From: Hemibagrus wyckioides
Lineage: Eukaryota; Chordata; Actinopteri; Siluriformes; Bagridae
DNA: 64,000 nt
Assembly (NCBI RefSeq): GCF_019097595.1
Contig: NC_080732.1
Span: forward strand, 11,116,775 to 11,180,774
Direction of reading: 5' to 3'
In this document: in pieces, positions 52,000 to 63,765 of the stretch
Layout: every line of letters begins with the position of its first letter
Position numbering within the stretch: position 1 is the stretch's first letter
The notes under the pieces: model-generated
Seen by the model: the letters and a program-made list of their open reading frames with translations, nothing else
Databases searched by the model: none
What the model was told of the DNA's origin: nothing
Made by a program: the position numbers and the translations under genes

Positions 52000-54900
52000 T
52001 TTACAAAGGTCTTGTGTAGGCATAGATTTGTGGTTTGTACTCAAAGAGGTTTTCTGCTATATTCTGCCAAGTTAGATCAAGTTAGTACGAGTTAGCAGTG
52101 AAGATATGAATACATCTTTAAGATCAGTCAGAAATTCGGTCAGGGTAGCTCATGTTAAAGGAGATTTAGTCTGAATGTATTCTCAAAGAGAATTTCTGAG
52201 TGAAAGTGTCATGTTAGCTCAAGTCTTTTAGTTGGCAGTAAAGATTTTAAAATTTATGATAATCTTATAATCCGCTAATGCATTTTGTCAGGTTTGCTCA
52301 TGCTGGCTATCTAGCTAACCAGTCCTGCACTAATATAAATGTCTTATTGTAAAGTCTTATTCTGCTGTTCTCTAGGATATCTCCAAGAACGAGGAAAAGA
52401 TCACATCTAAAAGGCAGATACATGGGAAGCTACAGCTGTCCTAAGCAGCTGAAGTGGAATGATTGCTGAAAGGCCAGGGCACCTAATTGTTCAGAAATGG
52501 GCCTAGAGTCATCATTAGAGCTTGATTCTGGGCAAGTGGGGAGCATTTAGGGATAATCTCATTCCCCATTGCACTGCTGATGTCATGCTACAGGAAGAAA
52601 TAAAAATATAAAAACATACTATTATTTCTTTGTATTACTCCGATTTGGATCTTGTGATGCCTCAGTGTTGTCACACTGCCTGTAGGGCACGGTGCCCTAG
52701 GCTGAAGTGTGTCAGAGTGGGAGAGAGGCTGAATAAACCTAGACAAGCACTGGATTTTTCTGTTCTTGCAGTGACTGACTCATTTTGACTTTCTCATAAG
52801 CGAAACACTGTGGTACACATTGCTACAGGCAGCATAGTATTATACTGTGATATAAACCTGCTAGTAAATAATGTTTGTTTAGTAAGATAACTTGCTTATG
52901 CCTGATGTAAAGTGTATATGGTTTTGTGGGTACTATATTACAGTTGGCCAACTAGCCATTGCTAAAAGTTTCAATCTAAAATGGAAAATTCTGTAGGCAA
53001 TTTAATATAAAACTTGTCTTTGATGTTAATTCTTGTGCATTATGGTGCCAGTGAAAAGCACATTTTATATACACTAATATTTAAAAAAAAAAAAAACAGA
53101 AATGTGTAGATCTAGAAAAGGTTAAAGAAAAAAAGTAGATACATTGTGTCTGAGAAACATTGTGTGTGTGTGTGTGTGTGTGTGTGTACCCGCATGTGTG
53201 TGTACGCATTAGACAGGGAAACAGCATATGTAACTGAGCCTTTGATCAGCTGAGTGCAACACCAAGTCAGACCACAGTGACGCTGAGGTGGAGGACACAC
53301 AGCGTGGAAACAGCGTTAACCAGTAGCACTGTCCCTCAGTCTGCATTAACTGCATTGTGCTTTTGAACTTTTAATCATCACTCTTTTAGAGTTAATCATT
53401 CATCTTGTAGTGCACCAAGGTCAGTGAAACATGCATGAGGGTGTATATTTGAGAGCCATTGTGTGTGTGTGTGTGTCTGTGTGCACTCAGTAAACTATCC
53501 TGTCCACCAGCTCTCCCCCAGTCTGTCTCAGAATCGTGAAACATTTGATTTCACACCCTGGCTCTCCCCTGTTTGAACTGTGCAATAGAGGATTTCAGTT
53601 TGCAAACTGAGGCACCTTGTTTGCTCTCTGTTGGGCAGCTATGAGTTATTACAGGCAGAGTGTTTGACTGTGAAGGAGAACTGCATAATGAGGAGAGAGA
53701 GGAGTATTGACACACTTTAATATCTCTAAGCGCAGTAAATTTCCCCCTTTATTAAAAGCAGAATCTCTTCAGATATGACCCCAAAGATCCTACAGCAACA
53801 AGAAGACCCTCCGTGACTAACTGATAACTTGTATTAATTCCATATATAAAAATAAAACCTCACATCTTGTGAACTGTCATGTGATCTTGATTATTTCTCT
53901 CTCTTTTTATATAACAGTGCTGTTTCCTAGACCAGAAAAGCTTTGAACTCAAACCTACACTGAAGTAGAAAAGTCTCAGACCATTGGTGTGAATGCTTTT
54001 ATTTTGCTTTTTTTTTTTTTTTTTTTGGAAATTTATTTATTTATTTTATTTTAGAATTTCCTAGTATTTGGATTTTCTCCCATTTGCTATAATGACTATA
54101 ATATAAGCTGACATGGATTATAGTTTGTAAAAACCCGATGATTCATGTTATAATAAATCCATAGGATTGTCATCTGTTCACTTTGTCAACCTCATAAATT
54201 TGCTAACATTTAAATATTAAATATGCAACATTCTAAAACGTTACAAAAATCCGTTAGCAAAACCAGAGTGGAGTTTATTTAAGGGAGGCTGATGTTTTCC
54301 ATTGCAAACCGGTGACTTGACATGATGAGGCAGGGTAAACTAGCTATTCTACTACAAATAATACATACAACCAATCATACAGACTCTGCTTTATAATACA
54401 GTGAAATTGTAGCAGCTATAGATGTCCCTTTGAAGCTTACAATGGTTGAGATTAGGCCAGGCCTAGCGAGGTTGGTCCTACATTTAGAATTATTCCATGC
54501 TGTATTTATAGCTCCTTCCTATAGCTGACTTCATTCTTAAAACTCTAGTTAAGCCACAGGCAAGACAGACAGTGTTCTGGGAGATGACTATGGACACTAT
54601 AATTACACTTCTGATTGCTGTTACTTGGGACCTGATTTTGTGTGTGTGTGTGTGTGTGTGTGTAGGTGTGTTCTTACAAGTATTAATGCATGTGTATGTG
54701 CCAGGATGCTTTGCATGAAGTAGGTGGAAAGGTGTCTTTGTGTGTTTGTGCAGGTAGTTTAGGAGCATCTGCAAAATGTTGAAATGTTCCAAGTTTTATT
54801 TTAAAGCATTATCATGCATGATGCATGCAGAACACTTTTTTGTGAAGAGGGGCATAGAAGGAAATTTGGCATCCTGTCTTTACTACACAGTATGTTGTCA

Positions 54901-55200
54901 TTTTCAGTGTATAAATAGGATGTTGTACATGAAAGTGAGTTTTCATCAAATGAATTCATTCTGTTCTGAAGAGTAAAAGGTTACATTACATAAAAGCATT
55001 CAGGTGAGTGTATAAACATTAGTTCTGGACATGTCCATCTGAGTGTGGATAAACTCCTGTCCTCTTCTGCCAGCATTTATACCTAGCATTGAAGGAATTA
55101 TTGGTTATAATCAGTTACTTGATTATGTGCCACTTGATTATGTTTTTATCAGTGGGTACTGGGCCAATGCAGACTTACCCCAAATCATCAGACTGCCACC
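52000..55200. other. Gene-free sequence
   Basis: Nothing beyond TG microsatellites (53160, 53462-53476, 54639) and a T-run (54009-54027) could be supported. Confidence 0.6.
53160..53187. repeat. (TG)n microsatellite
   Basis: Pure TG. Comparable runs are at 28539-28563, 54639-54663, and as CA at 85-109, 8110-8131, 17812-17836, 20010-20034, 33309-33328, 34538-34557, 43975-43994, 47681-47702 and 61921-61944. Confidence 0.95.
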
Positions 55201-55224
55201 AGGAGTGTGTACTGTTGACGTCAA

Positions 55225-55640
55225 TTAGATTGAGTTCTGGAGAATTTGGAGTTCAGGGAAGCATCTGACACCTGACATTAGGGTACTTTCCACAGTCAAT
55301 GGGATTTGGTGTGGGAACTCTTATCGGGTCTGAGACTACGCAGCCTGTCACGCAGCAGTATACAATGCACTGTGTTGTGAACACACTCCTTCTGTAAACA
55401 TCACTAAATACTTGTCCATAAATGTAAATTTAAGTCCTTTTGTTAATTCGGACCACATGGTATAATCTACATTGCTCTCATTGCATCAGTGAGTCTTGGG
55501 TGCCCAGCATCCTGCCACTGCTTTGTGGTTTGTCCTTCTTCGGACCACTGCTGACTGGGAGCACCCCATCACAAGCCTTGCTGTTTCAGCTTTATATTCT
55601 ATATATTCTGGTTACATTTAAGAATTAGAATACTAAGATG
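55225..55640 (-). pseudogene. Degenerate Tc1-like transposase fragment
   Basis: The plus-strand text runs through segments such as CTGAGACTACGCAGCC, ACAATGCACTGTG, TTCGGACCACATGG and GAGTCTTGGGTGCCCA. Read on the minus strand, these match the DNA-binding region of a widespread fish Tc1-like family. The frame is broken by stops. The boundaries are approximate and the repeat may begin near 55060. Confidence 0.6.
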
Positions 55641-56059
55641 CCCTTGAGTGTCATAAATCAGGACAGTTTTGCTTAGTTAATGCATTTGGATGTAGTGTTT
55701 TCAACATTTTAATAAAGTGTTTTCTTAAATACATGATATTTAGATTTAATTACCTACAGTTAGTTGGGCAGAGCTAATTTTCTTTTCTGACAAAGAGCCA
55801 GCAATATGCAAAATCAAAATGAACACTTGCATCTTTCTATCTCTTTAGTTTGTAATAGTTACTGGTCATTTCATTAGACTAATTAATTAAGACTAATTAA
55901 ATAAATAAGAATAATTTAACCAACTGCGAATCAGATTAAAAGTTATGTTGACTAGAATGTAAGATAAAGACTCTAAGTATATGTATTGAAACAAATTTGA
56001 TAAAAAATGTGACAGTTGCATCTGGTTACCCACAGTGGGCTAGCCAGTTATACCAGTTA

Positions 56060-56450
56060 CCCACACACACCACCAGATTTAACCTATGGAGTTTAAGGAT
56101 GTTTAATGAGATCAGAGGAGACAAATCCAGAATGTGAGGCAGAATCAGATGTCAAACACAGGCGTGGGTCTGGCGATTAGCAAACAGAAGAAGAAACTAG
56201 GCAAACACAAATCCATGAGTAGAGAAATGGGAAAGATTCCAAAAACCAGAATAGCAATCACAGAAAACAAGGCTTAGTAAGATCAGATGTACTGGACAGA
56301 CTGAAGGTTACGCTGTAAACTTCATAGACTGAGAAGTAGAGTGTGTGTGTGTGTGGGTGTGTGGGTGTGTGTGTGTGTGTGTGTGTGAATAAGATATTGA
56401 AAACAGGTGTGTGATCAGAATCATGGTGATTAGCGGTGGAATCTCGGGTA
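56060..56450. repeat. Degenerate interspersed repeat with internal (GT)n
   Basis: GAGGCAGAATCAGATGTCAA, CACAGGCGTGGGTCTGGCG, AGGCAAACACAAATCC and AAACAGGTGTGTGATCAGAA form a pattern frequent in fish interspersed repeats. A (GT)n microsatellite (56340-56388) sits inside. Class unknown. Confidence 0.4.
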
Positions 56451-56835
56451 TGTAGCACAAAGTATTAGCCCAACGTTCTTTAAACATATTTTACGTTTTG
56501 AAGTCCACACTTGATTACTTCCAAATAAAACTGAGTTTTGAAATGTGCCAAATTAAATTTACAGCATTAGATTGTGAAACTCAATCATTGGTAATTACAC
56601 ACACAGTGCATTCAGAAAAGGGTAAGAGGGTAATATTTAATATTTAAAGAGACAGATGTAACCTATAACAAATGTATTGGCTATTTTAGAAATAAATATT
56701 CTATAAATAATAATATAATGCAAAACTCAAGCAGCAAAACCAGTAGCACAAAAAAGAGACGAAATAACGCTCTATCACATGATGCTCTATCACATGATGT
56801 TCCACCCATAGAACTGTTGCTCATTCAGTGTTGCT

Positions 56836-57096
56836 TGTTTATTGCCCCAGAGACTCTAGAGACTGTGGTGTATGAAAACTCCAGCAGTTTCTGAACCTGC
56901 CCATCTGACACCAACAACCATAAACAAACTCCAAAGTAAATCAAATCAAATCAATAAAAAAAAAAATCACTCCAGTCTGATGTTTGGTGATTCTGTATCT
57001 GCATGCTTCTGTATTGTGCTGCTGCCACATGGTTGGCCTATTGAATAACTGCATAAATGGGCAGGTGTTCCTATTAAAGAGGACAGTAAGTGTATA
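56836..57096 (-). mobile_element. Tc1-like element fragment, 5' end (minus orientation)
   Basis: The right end (TTAAAGAGGACAGTAAGTG) is the counterpart of the end seen at 63520. The interior (GACACCAACAACCATAAACA, GCCACATGGTTGGCC) matches the 5' half of a common fish Tc1-like family whose ends read ACTCACTGGCCACTTTATTA. No open frame survives. Just to its left, a short unit (GATGCTCTATCACAT) is tandemly duplicated at about 56771-56803. Confidence 0.65.
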
Positions 57097-57213
57097 TGCA
57101 TTTATGCTAGCAATATGACCATGAAATGAATGCAGTACCCTTTATGCAGTACTCGCTTAATAACCGTGCTTTGTTGCTTTTACCTATCTCTTCGTATGCC
57201 GTGAATGTCTAAA

Positions 57214-57246
<33 letters not shown>

Positions 57247-57279
57247 AATTTGGTCACTTTTTAATGCAGGAGCTTTGCC

Positions 57280-57760
57280 CTCTGGTTGCACTACATAGCA
57301 TAATGACAGTCTGCTGCACCCATTGCAACAGGAGACGCAAGTTCCCAAATTAATTTACAGTTGCCCACCTTACAGGTAGCATGGATTGAAGTAATTACTA
57401 TGTGGAACTTAAATGAGTGTAATTGAGAAAAGGCCTACAGCATCCTCAATAATGAACGCTTAGCTAATGAGAGAGTTAAAGCATCATCAGAGTGATGGTG
57501 TACAGCAGCACTGTGCTAGTGGCTCATTTAGCTTATAAGCCGTGTCCCATTGAGAAATCCCTCTTTCCTGCTCGATGACCTCTCTGAACTACTATTTAAC
57601 CTTTTGTCAAGGGCTTTTGGGATAAATATGCCTCTTCTAAGATTTCTAAATTGTAATATTGCCATTTGAAATTTTAGATTCAGTTGGCGAGGGTTCGTCA
57701 TTCTAAATTATTCTGGGTTGCTGGTATAGCCAGGAGGCTTGACGAGGTCTGCCTTCACCA
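57280..57760. other. Conserved-element-like block
   Basis: Unique non-coding sequence with CTTAGCTAATGAGAGAGTTA, GAACTACTATTTAACC and other homeodomain-like sites. It lies next to a CT microsatellite (57216-57244). No coding frame with splice borders was found. Confidence 0.35.
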
Positions 57761-57769
57761 TGGTCAGCT

Positions 57770-58900
57770 AGTGACAGTTCGGAATGGGTTTTATTTCTCT
57801 TAGCTTTTCTCTTATTCTCTCCTGTGGATTCATGTGGTTTTGGAAAAGTGGTTTTCTACTTACACTTCTTAAAATACACCTTGTATTTTATTTCTATTCT
57901 TTGTCAGTGATATGGCCTTCAAGTGATAAAGATTTTTTTAATCTTCTAACCAGGGCCAGACAACTGGCAGACCACTGTCTGGATGTGGAAGCAGCAATGT
58001 ATATCAACAGATCGAACCTGGTACTGGAAAATGTACTTTCTAAAGATCCAATCATATGAAAACCAGCTGTCCAGAAATCAGTGACAAAACCATTATAGCT
58101 GTTGCAAATTTGTTTGATACAATAAATTAAATGAATATAAAAGGAAAACTTAAATAAATGCATGTGATTAGATAAGCCATTGTTAGGCTTATCCTGTTGC
58201 ATGCCTTTATTAAAAAAAAAATACCTGAAGGCAACTCTTTGAGCTAGAGAGGACAGTAAGGGAAATTCTGATCACACTTTCAGAATCAATGTGTGCGTAG
58301 GTATGAAAAGTCTCTGGAGTAGATCTGAATAAGATAAATATGAAGCTTGTAGGAATAAGAAAGGCCATGCTCATTAACATGGGACTGTACAGGTTGCTTG
58401 TGTGGCACTGCATCATGCAGCTACTGCATCATTCATTCATTTTCAACAAATTTATCCTGTTTAGAGTCTAAGAACCAAGTTTCTATAGAAGATATCACAG
58501 GGAAGTAAAATAAAAAATAATAGTTGCCAGAACAGGACTGCCAAACTTTGAGCTGAAGAGGAATTAAAAAAAAAAAAAAAGGTCACAAGCACATCAAACA
58601 TGGTAAAATGAAGGAATGCTACAAAGAAGAACATAAGCACTTTAACCACTTTGAAATGGTTTATTTATAGCCAAAATATAATCGAAGGCAATGAAGAGAT
58701 CTACACATGCAAACTGGTTGTGATATGAATGTGGTCTACTTTGATGGGCATGTCATTCTAGATCTTTCCATTCACTCATCAATAACAGACACAATCAGTG
58801 ATGGGCTTCACATACACATGGGAACAGACATCGGAGACAAATATGCTTCACTGTCAGCCATACATGAGCATGACACTGTGGTCTTTTATAAAAGGATGAA

Positions 58901-58941
<41 letters not shown>

Positions 58942-60370
58942 CTGTCTTAGTTTGTATGTCACTAATGTCAATCAAAATCAAAGCACTGTTGAAAGGAAGG
59001 TAAAAGAGAGAGATTGGGAATAAAAAAGCAATCTCAGACTGCTATGGCAGTGGCATGTATTAGGGGTTCTGACTGGGGAACAAAGCAGAAGGACTAAAAA
59101 ATCAATACAGATACACAGACCAGACTAAAATGACCCACATACAGACACAAGCTTGGCTTTGCACCCTTTCTATTTGTCTGTGTGTGATTATGTGTGCGTG
59201 CGTGTGTGAATGCAAAATGGGTGGGAGTTCACACACACGCCCTGCCCTCCTCTTGCCACCCGATTTCACAGTGACTGATTCTAAGTGACACAGAGAGCAT
59301 AAAAGAGCAAAGCTGCTTGTCAGCCTCGATTAGAGCGGCCAACCAGACGAGACTATGCGGCTCAGCCCCCAACATTAGTCCAGCTGATCACACACGCCAG
59401 CAGTGACTGACCTCATCACTCACAACCGCACTGTACCACACGCTCCAACCCCCCAGTTAAGAAAAAGAAAGCGGACAAGTTTGGTCTTGCTGACAAAAAA
59501 AAAAAAACACCATTGTTAACTGTCTTGGGAGTCTTAAAAATGCTGCAGCATGCGCAGTGATCAGGGTGCTGCTGGAAAATTAATGCAGCTGGTGACTTTC
59601 CCACAGAAAGGTCCCAGCACAGAGGGCTTTGTAGGGTCAGGATAGGACTCCAAGGCTCAGGACTGAAGCTTTGCTAGAGCTACTTCAGTGGAAGACTGCA
59701 GCAACCAGAAAAATGTGCTCTCTTAATAAAAGTCATATGGGGAGAGATTCATTCTGAACAATTCTCTATTAGTGTGGGTTAGAATAAAAGAAAAGAAAGA
59801 CAGAAAGTGGGTTTTCAATGGCTTTTTCAAATGAGCTCAGGTCTGCTAAACTTTTTCTTGTACTTATTTAGAATATATGTGCTGAGAAAAAATTAATCAA
59901 TCAAACCCATCTGTGAAAACCTCCTGTGAATTATGAATGAGGTTTTGTTGACTGTCTCTGCAACCCACACTTTATTTCTGCATATAATATTATATTTTGG
60001 TTTGGCTTTTGCAGTTTACTGTGGTTTAAAACCATAATTTACAAACTGCGGTTTGTTCCTCAAAAGATTTAGCTTCCACTGGGAAAGTTAAGGCTTTTTA
60101 GCTGCTGTGATTCTGTATGGAATCCTCTCTGACGGCTTAATGCCCTTTTGTAAGGGTTCTCCAAAGAACATTTAAGGGTCCCCCAAAATGAACAAGCCAA
60201 ATATCCTCCAAAAGCTAAGAATGTGTAATAATACTATATTATTAACACTAGTATGTTTATTATTGTAGTCCTATATGTAATAGACATAATTAGCATAAAG
60301 TGTTCAATACAACATTCTCCTCTCTGATAGGAGTCTACATTCTACACATCAAGAGTCTACATTCTACACA
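57770..60370. other. Gene-free sequence with one possible element at 59260-59430
   Basis: An AT-rich stretch without supported genes. The GC-richer piece at 59260-59430 (GCCTCGATTAGAGCGGCC) may be a regulatory element. The plus-strand frame at 57784-58059 has an acceptor-like site near 57953 but no convincing donor. Confidence 0.5.
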
Positions 60371-60372
60371 TA

Positions 60373-61620
60373 CACTATATTGCCAAAAGTATTCGCTCAC
60401 CCATCCAAATAATCAGAATCAGGTGTTCCAATCACTTCCATGGCCACAGGTGTATAAAATCAAGCACCTAGGCATGCAGACTGTTTTTACAAACATTTGT
60501 GAAAGAATGGGTCGCTCTCAGGAGCTCAGTGAATTCCAGCGTGGAACTGTGATAGGATGCCACCTGTGCAACAAATCCAGTCGTGAAATTTCCTCACTCC
60601 TAAATATTCCACAGATAACTGTCAGCTGTATTATAAGAACGTGGAAGTGTTTGGGAACAACAGCAACTCAGCCAAGAAGTGGTAGGCCACGTAAACTGAC
60701 GGAACGGGGTCAGCGGATGCTGAGGCGCATAGTGCGAAGAGGTCGCCAACTTTCTGCAGAGTCAATCGCTACAGACCTCCAAACTTCATGTGGCCTTCAG
60801 ATTAGCTCAAGAACAGTGTGCAGAGAGCTTCATGGAATGGGTTTCCATGGCCGAGCAGCCGCATCCAAGCCATACATCACCAGGTGCAATGCAAAGCGTC
60901 GGATGCAGGGGTGTAAAGCACGCCGCCACTGGACTCTAGAGCAGTGGAGACGCGTTCTCTGGAGTGACGAATCACGCTTCTCCATCTGGCAATCTGATGG
61001 ACGAGTCTGGGTTTGGCGGTTGCCAGGAGAACGGTACTTGTCTGACTGCATTGTGCCAAGTGTAAAGTTTGGTGGAGGGGGGATTATGGTGTGGGGTTGT
61101 TTTTCAGGAGCTGGGCTTGGCCCCTTAGTTCCAGTGAAAGGAACTCTGAATGCTTCAGCATACCAAGACATTTTGGACAATTCCATGCTCCCAACTTTGT
61201 GGGAACAGTTTGGACCTGGCCCCTTCCTCTTCCAACATGACTGTGCACCAGTGCAGAAAGCAATGTCCATAAAGACATGGATGACAGAGTCTGGTGTGGA
61301 TGAACTTGACTGGCCTGCACAGAGTCCTGACCTCAACCCGATAGAACACCTTTGGGATGAATTAGAGCGGACACTGAGAGCCAGGCCTTCTCGTCCAACA
61401 TCAGTGTGTGACCTCACAAATGCGCTTCTGGAAGAATGGTCAAAAATTCCCATAAACACACTCCTAAACCTTGTGGACAGCCTTCCCAGAAGAGTTGAAG
61501 CTGTTATAGCTGCAAAGGGTGGACCGACGTCATATTGAACCCTATGGATTAGGAATGGGATGTCACTTAAGTTCATATGCGAGTCAAGGCAGGTGAGCGA
61601 ATACTTTTGGCAATATAGTG
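60373..61620 (+). mobile_element. Complete Tc1-like DNA transposon
   Basis: The two ends are perfect 29-bp inverted repeats (60373-60401 and 61592-61620), beginning CACTATATTGCCAAAAGTAT. A TA lies on each side (60371-60372 and 61621-61622), the target duplication expected of Tc1/mariner elements. The 1248-bp element holds one uninterrupted transposase gene. Perfect ends and an intact frame point to a young insertion. It may still be able to move, but that is not shown. Just left of it, the sequence CTACATTCTACACAT is present twice in tandem. Confidence 0.95.
60507..61538 (+). CDS. Tc1-like transposase, DD34E, intact
   Basis: This 343-residue cut-and-paste transposase would act in the nucleus on its own terminal repeats. 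The N-terminal part holds paired helix-turn-helix-like segments (about 5-50 and 68-115) joined by a GRPR motif (59-62). The catalytic domain shows Asp154 (LWSDES), Asp245 (QHDCAP) and Glu280 (NPIEHLW), with 34 residues between the last two, the DD34E signature. A glycine-rich box lies at 189-192. The length matches the usual 340 or so. The open frame continues upstream to 60300, but that start lies outside the inverted repeat. ATG at 60507 opens the conserved protein; ATG at 60474 is the alternative. No stop or frameshift was seen. Confidence 0.95.
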   Translation: MGRSQELSEFQRGTVIGCHLCNKSSREISSLLNIPQITVSCIIRTWKCLGTTATQPRSGRPRKLTERGQRMLRRIVRRGRQLSAESIATDLQTSCGLQISSRTVCRELHGMGFHGRAAASKPYITRCNAKRRMQGCKARRHWTLEQWRRVLWSDESRFSIWQSDGRVWVWRLPGERYLSDCIVPSVKFGGGGIMVWGCFSGAGLGPLVPVKGTLNASAYQDILDNSMLPTLWEQFGPGPFLFQHDCAPVQKAMSIKTWMTESGVDELDWPAQSPDLNPIEHLWDELERTLRARPSRPTSVCDLTNALLEEWSKIPINTLLNLVDSLPRRVEAVIAAKGGPTSY

Positions 61621-61825
61621 TATCTAAGTATAATATACTTTTTAAGGGTTTCTGCAGCTGGACAAAGCAAAGAACACTTGTGGGGAAAAAAAAAACTTTT
61701 AGTACTTTTTTCAGTAGTTAATATGAAATAAAACTTTTATTTGGAACAAGGGAAACAGGAGATGGAAAACTTTGCTGTAGTGCTCTACATCATCAGAGGA
61801 TCATGCATCATATAATTCATAGATT

Positions 61826-62106
61826 TATTTATTCATTTTCAATACCTGCTTTATTCTGACCAAGTCATGGTGAATCCAGAGCCTATCCTGAGAACACTGG
61901 GCTCAAGGCAAGAATATGCCACACACACACACACACACACACACATTAACACCTAGGGGTAATTTAGAGTACCCAGTCCATTTACTTTCATGTTTTTGGG
62001 AGGTGTTAGTACCCATGTGGACATGAGAAACACACAGAGAGCTCAGGATCAATCAGGAACACTGGAGCTGTAATGTGGCAATGCTACCTGCTGCTCCACC
62101 ATGTCA
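61826..62106 (+). repeat. Dispersed fish repeat, copy 3
   Basis: It begins TTATTCATTTTCAATACCTG and contains GAGCCTATCCTGAGAACACT, an internal (CA)n run and GTAATTTAGAGTACCCAG. It then ends with the ACCCATGTGGACATGAG segment. It has the same order of blocks as the copies at 395 and 51528, but is more diverged. Confidence 0.65.
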
Positions 62107-62399
62107 CACTTCCCATAAATAATTATTAATGTTTTTTTTAGTATTTGTGTTTGTGTGTTTTTTCTTTCTATTTTTTTACTTGCATGTTTGTTCTTTCTCC
62201 TGCTAGCTCATTTTGATTTCCTCCCTCCTTCCTTGTATGACATCCTTACACAAACGCAGCACCTGCGTAATGGAAAACTCTGTGTTTATGCTGCTCAGTC
62301 AATACAGTAGTCTGTCAGGAAAGACAGATCAATATAGCAGCCGCTGCGTCCTGCCTGGAACCAGAATCCAATCACTCCATCCTTTTTGTCATTTCTCTT

Positions 62400-62691
62400 T
62401 CAAATTCAAAAATTCTAATTCAAATTTTATTTGTCACGTACATAATCGTACACAGTACGATATGCAGCGAAATGCTTACACGACTATTTGTTTTGACCCT
62501 TGAAAAGGAAAAAGAAATAAGGACAGAAAAAAAAGACAAGGATAAAATGTAAAATATAAAATGTAAAATATACAATATGGAAACTATAATTGCCACAGTA
62601 GGTAAATAAAAATAAAATATAATATAAATAAAATAAAATATAAATAAAGTATGGTAGGATAGGATATGGTAGAATATTTATATAAAATATA

Positions 62692-62741
<50 letters not shown>

Positions 62742-63000
62742 AAATGTAAACAACTGTATTATACAGAACTATATAAAGTGTATAGTGTGCAATAATGTGC
62801 AAGGTGCAGACAGCAGCAGTATGGGGTGGTCATGTAGTGAAATAAGGTGATGAGATGATGAGAAGCAGTGGTATTGTCCATCTTTAAAGTACAGATGTGC
62901 ACAAGTCCTCTTTGTGTATAAACGGGAGCAAATTTGAGTGAGAAATGTGTAGAAGAGCTAGCCTTCTTACTTTAATACCACAATCAAGAACAAATGTTTT
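62400..63000 (-). mobile_element. LINE 3' UTR remnant, minus orientation
   Basis: TTCAAATTTTATTTGTCACG followed by CACAGTACGATATGCAGCGA is the reverse complement of a 3' end frequent in fish LINEs. AT-rich simple sequence, a (TA)n run and GTGCAATAATGTGCAAGGTGC follow. The right limit is uncertain. Confidence 0.5.
62694..62740. repeat. (TA)n(TG)n compound microsatellite
   Basis: A TA run followed by a short TG run, within the minus-orientation LINE remnant. Confidence 0.95.
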
Positions 63001-63011
63001 ATGTGTGATGC

Positions 63012-63049
<38 letters not shown>

Positions 63050-63519
63050 CAGTCCAGTTGCTTTGTGGTTGTGAGGTGAAAGTATGTTGACTATCTAACC
63101 GTAATTGATCTGAAATTCCAGTGGTCAATCTTAAATTCATAAATATGAAAAATACAGTTGAACATCAGTTACCTTTCTTACATCTTTTTGTTTACAATGC
63201 TTCAAATGTCAAATGTCAAAAGATCAAATGTCAAAAGATCAAAACACACATCAGATGGTGATACTGTGTGATATTTCATTAATACATTTATTTAGAGATT
63301 ATTTGCAGTAAGTTTTCCTGATATTTTCAACGTCCTTTCTTTAAATTCCCAAGCTGCCAGGAGAAAAAATTTTGCTCACTAACTTTCCTGTATAACTTGA
63401 ATGGTTTAAACATTTGATTAATGTTACCAACAACTCTATTCTGTAAATTATGAGAAGAATTGGGTGTTAGTTGTCACATGGTGAGTTTATTTGTTAATGT
63501 CATCTTTTTAGAGGCAATG

Positions 63520-63765
63520 TACACTCACTGGCCACTTTATTAGTTCTGGGGTGGGAAATGCCTTGTCTTGGTCACTAAAACTGAACAGCTGAATAATGGA
63601 AATGACTGGATTCCTGTTTTTGACTGAGAGGAGTGGAACCTGATGTGGTCTTCTGATGCTGTAGCTCATCCGCCTCAAGGCTCAACTTTCACTACATTTA
63701 TGATAAGTGGTTTTTGGAGTTACTCTAGCATTCCTGTCAGCTAAACCAGTCTGGGGTGGGTTTCC
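63520..63765 (-). mobile_element. Tc1-like element fragment, 3' end plus internal remnant
   Basis: The fragment begins TACACTCACTGGCCACTTTA, a Tc1-like end, and continues into GGTCTTCTGATGCTGTAGCT and AGCTAAACCAGTCTGG, which in reverse complement belong to the middle of the same family as 56836-57096. The stretch between them is deleted or scrambled. Confidence 0.65.

Noticed and set aside
57784..58059. 91-codon plus-strand frame with an acceptor-like site at 57953
   Set aside because: The first half is hydrophobic AT-rich noise and no convincing donor or homologous motif follows.
60300..60506. Upstream extension of the transposase frame
   Set aside because: It begins outside the left inverted repeat, so it cannot be part of the element's own protein; the family normally starts at the MGRSQELS methionine.
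60830..61576. 248-codon open frame on the minus strand
   Set aside because: It is antisense to the intact transposase, extends through the element's interior and has no independent coding features.
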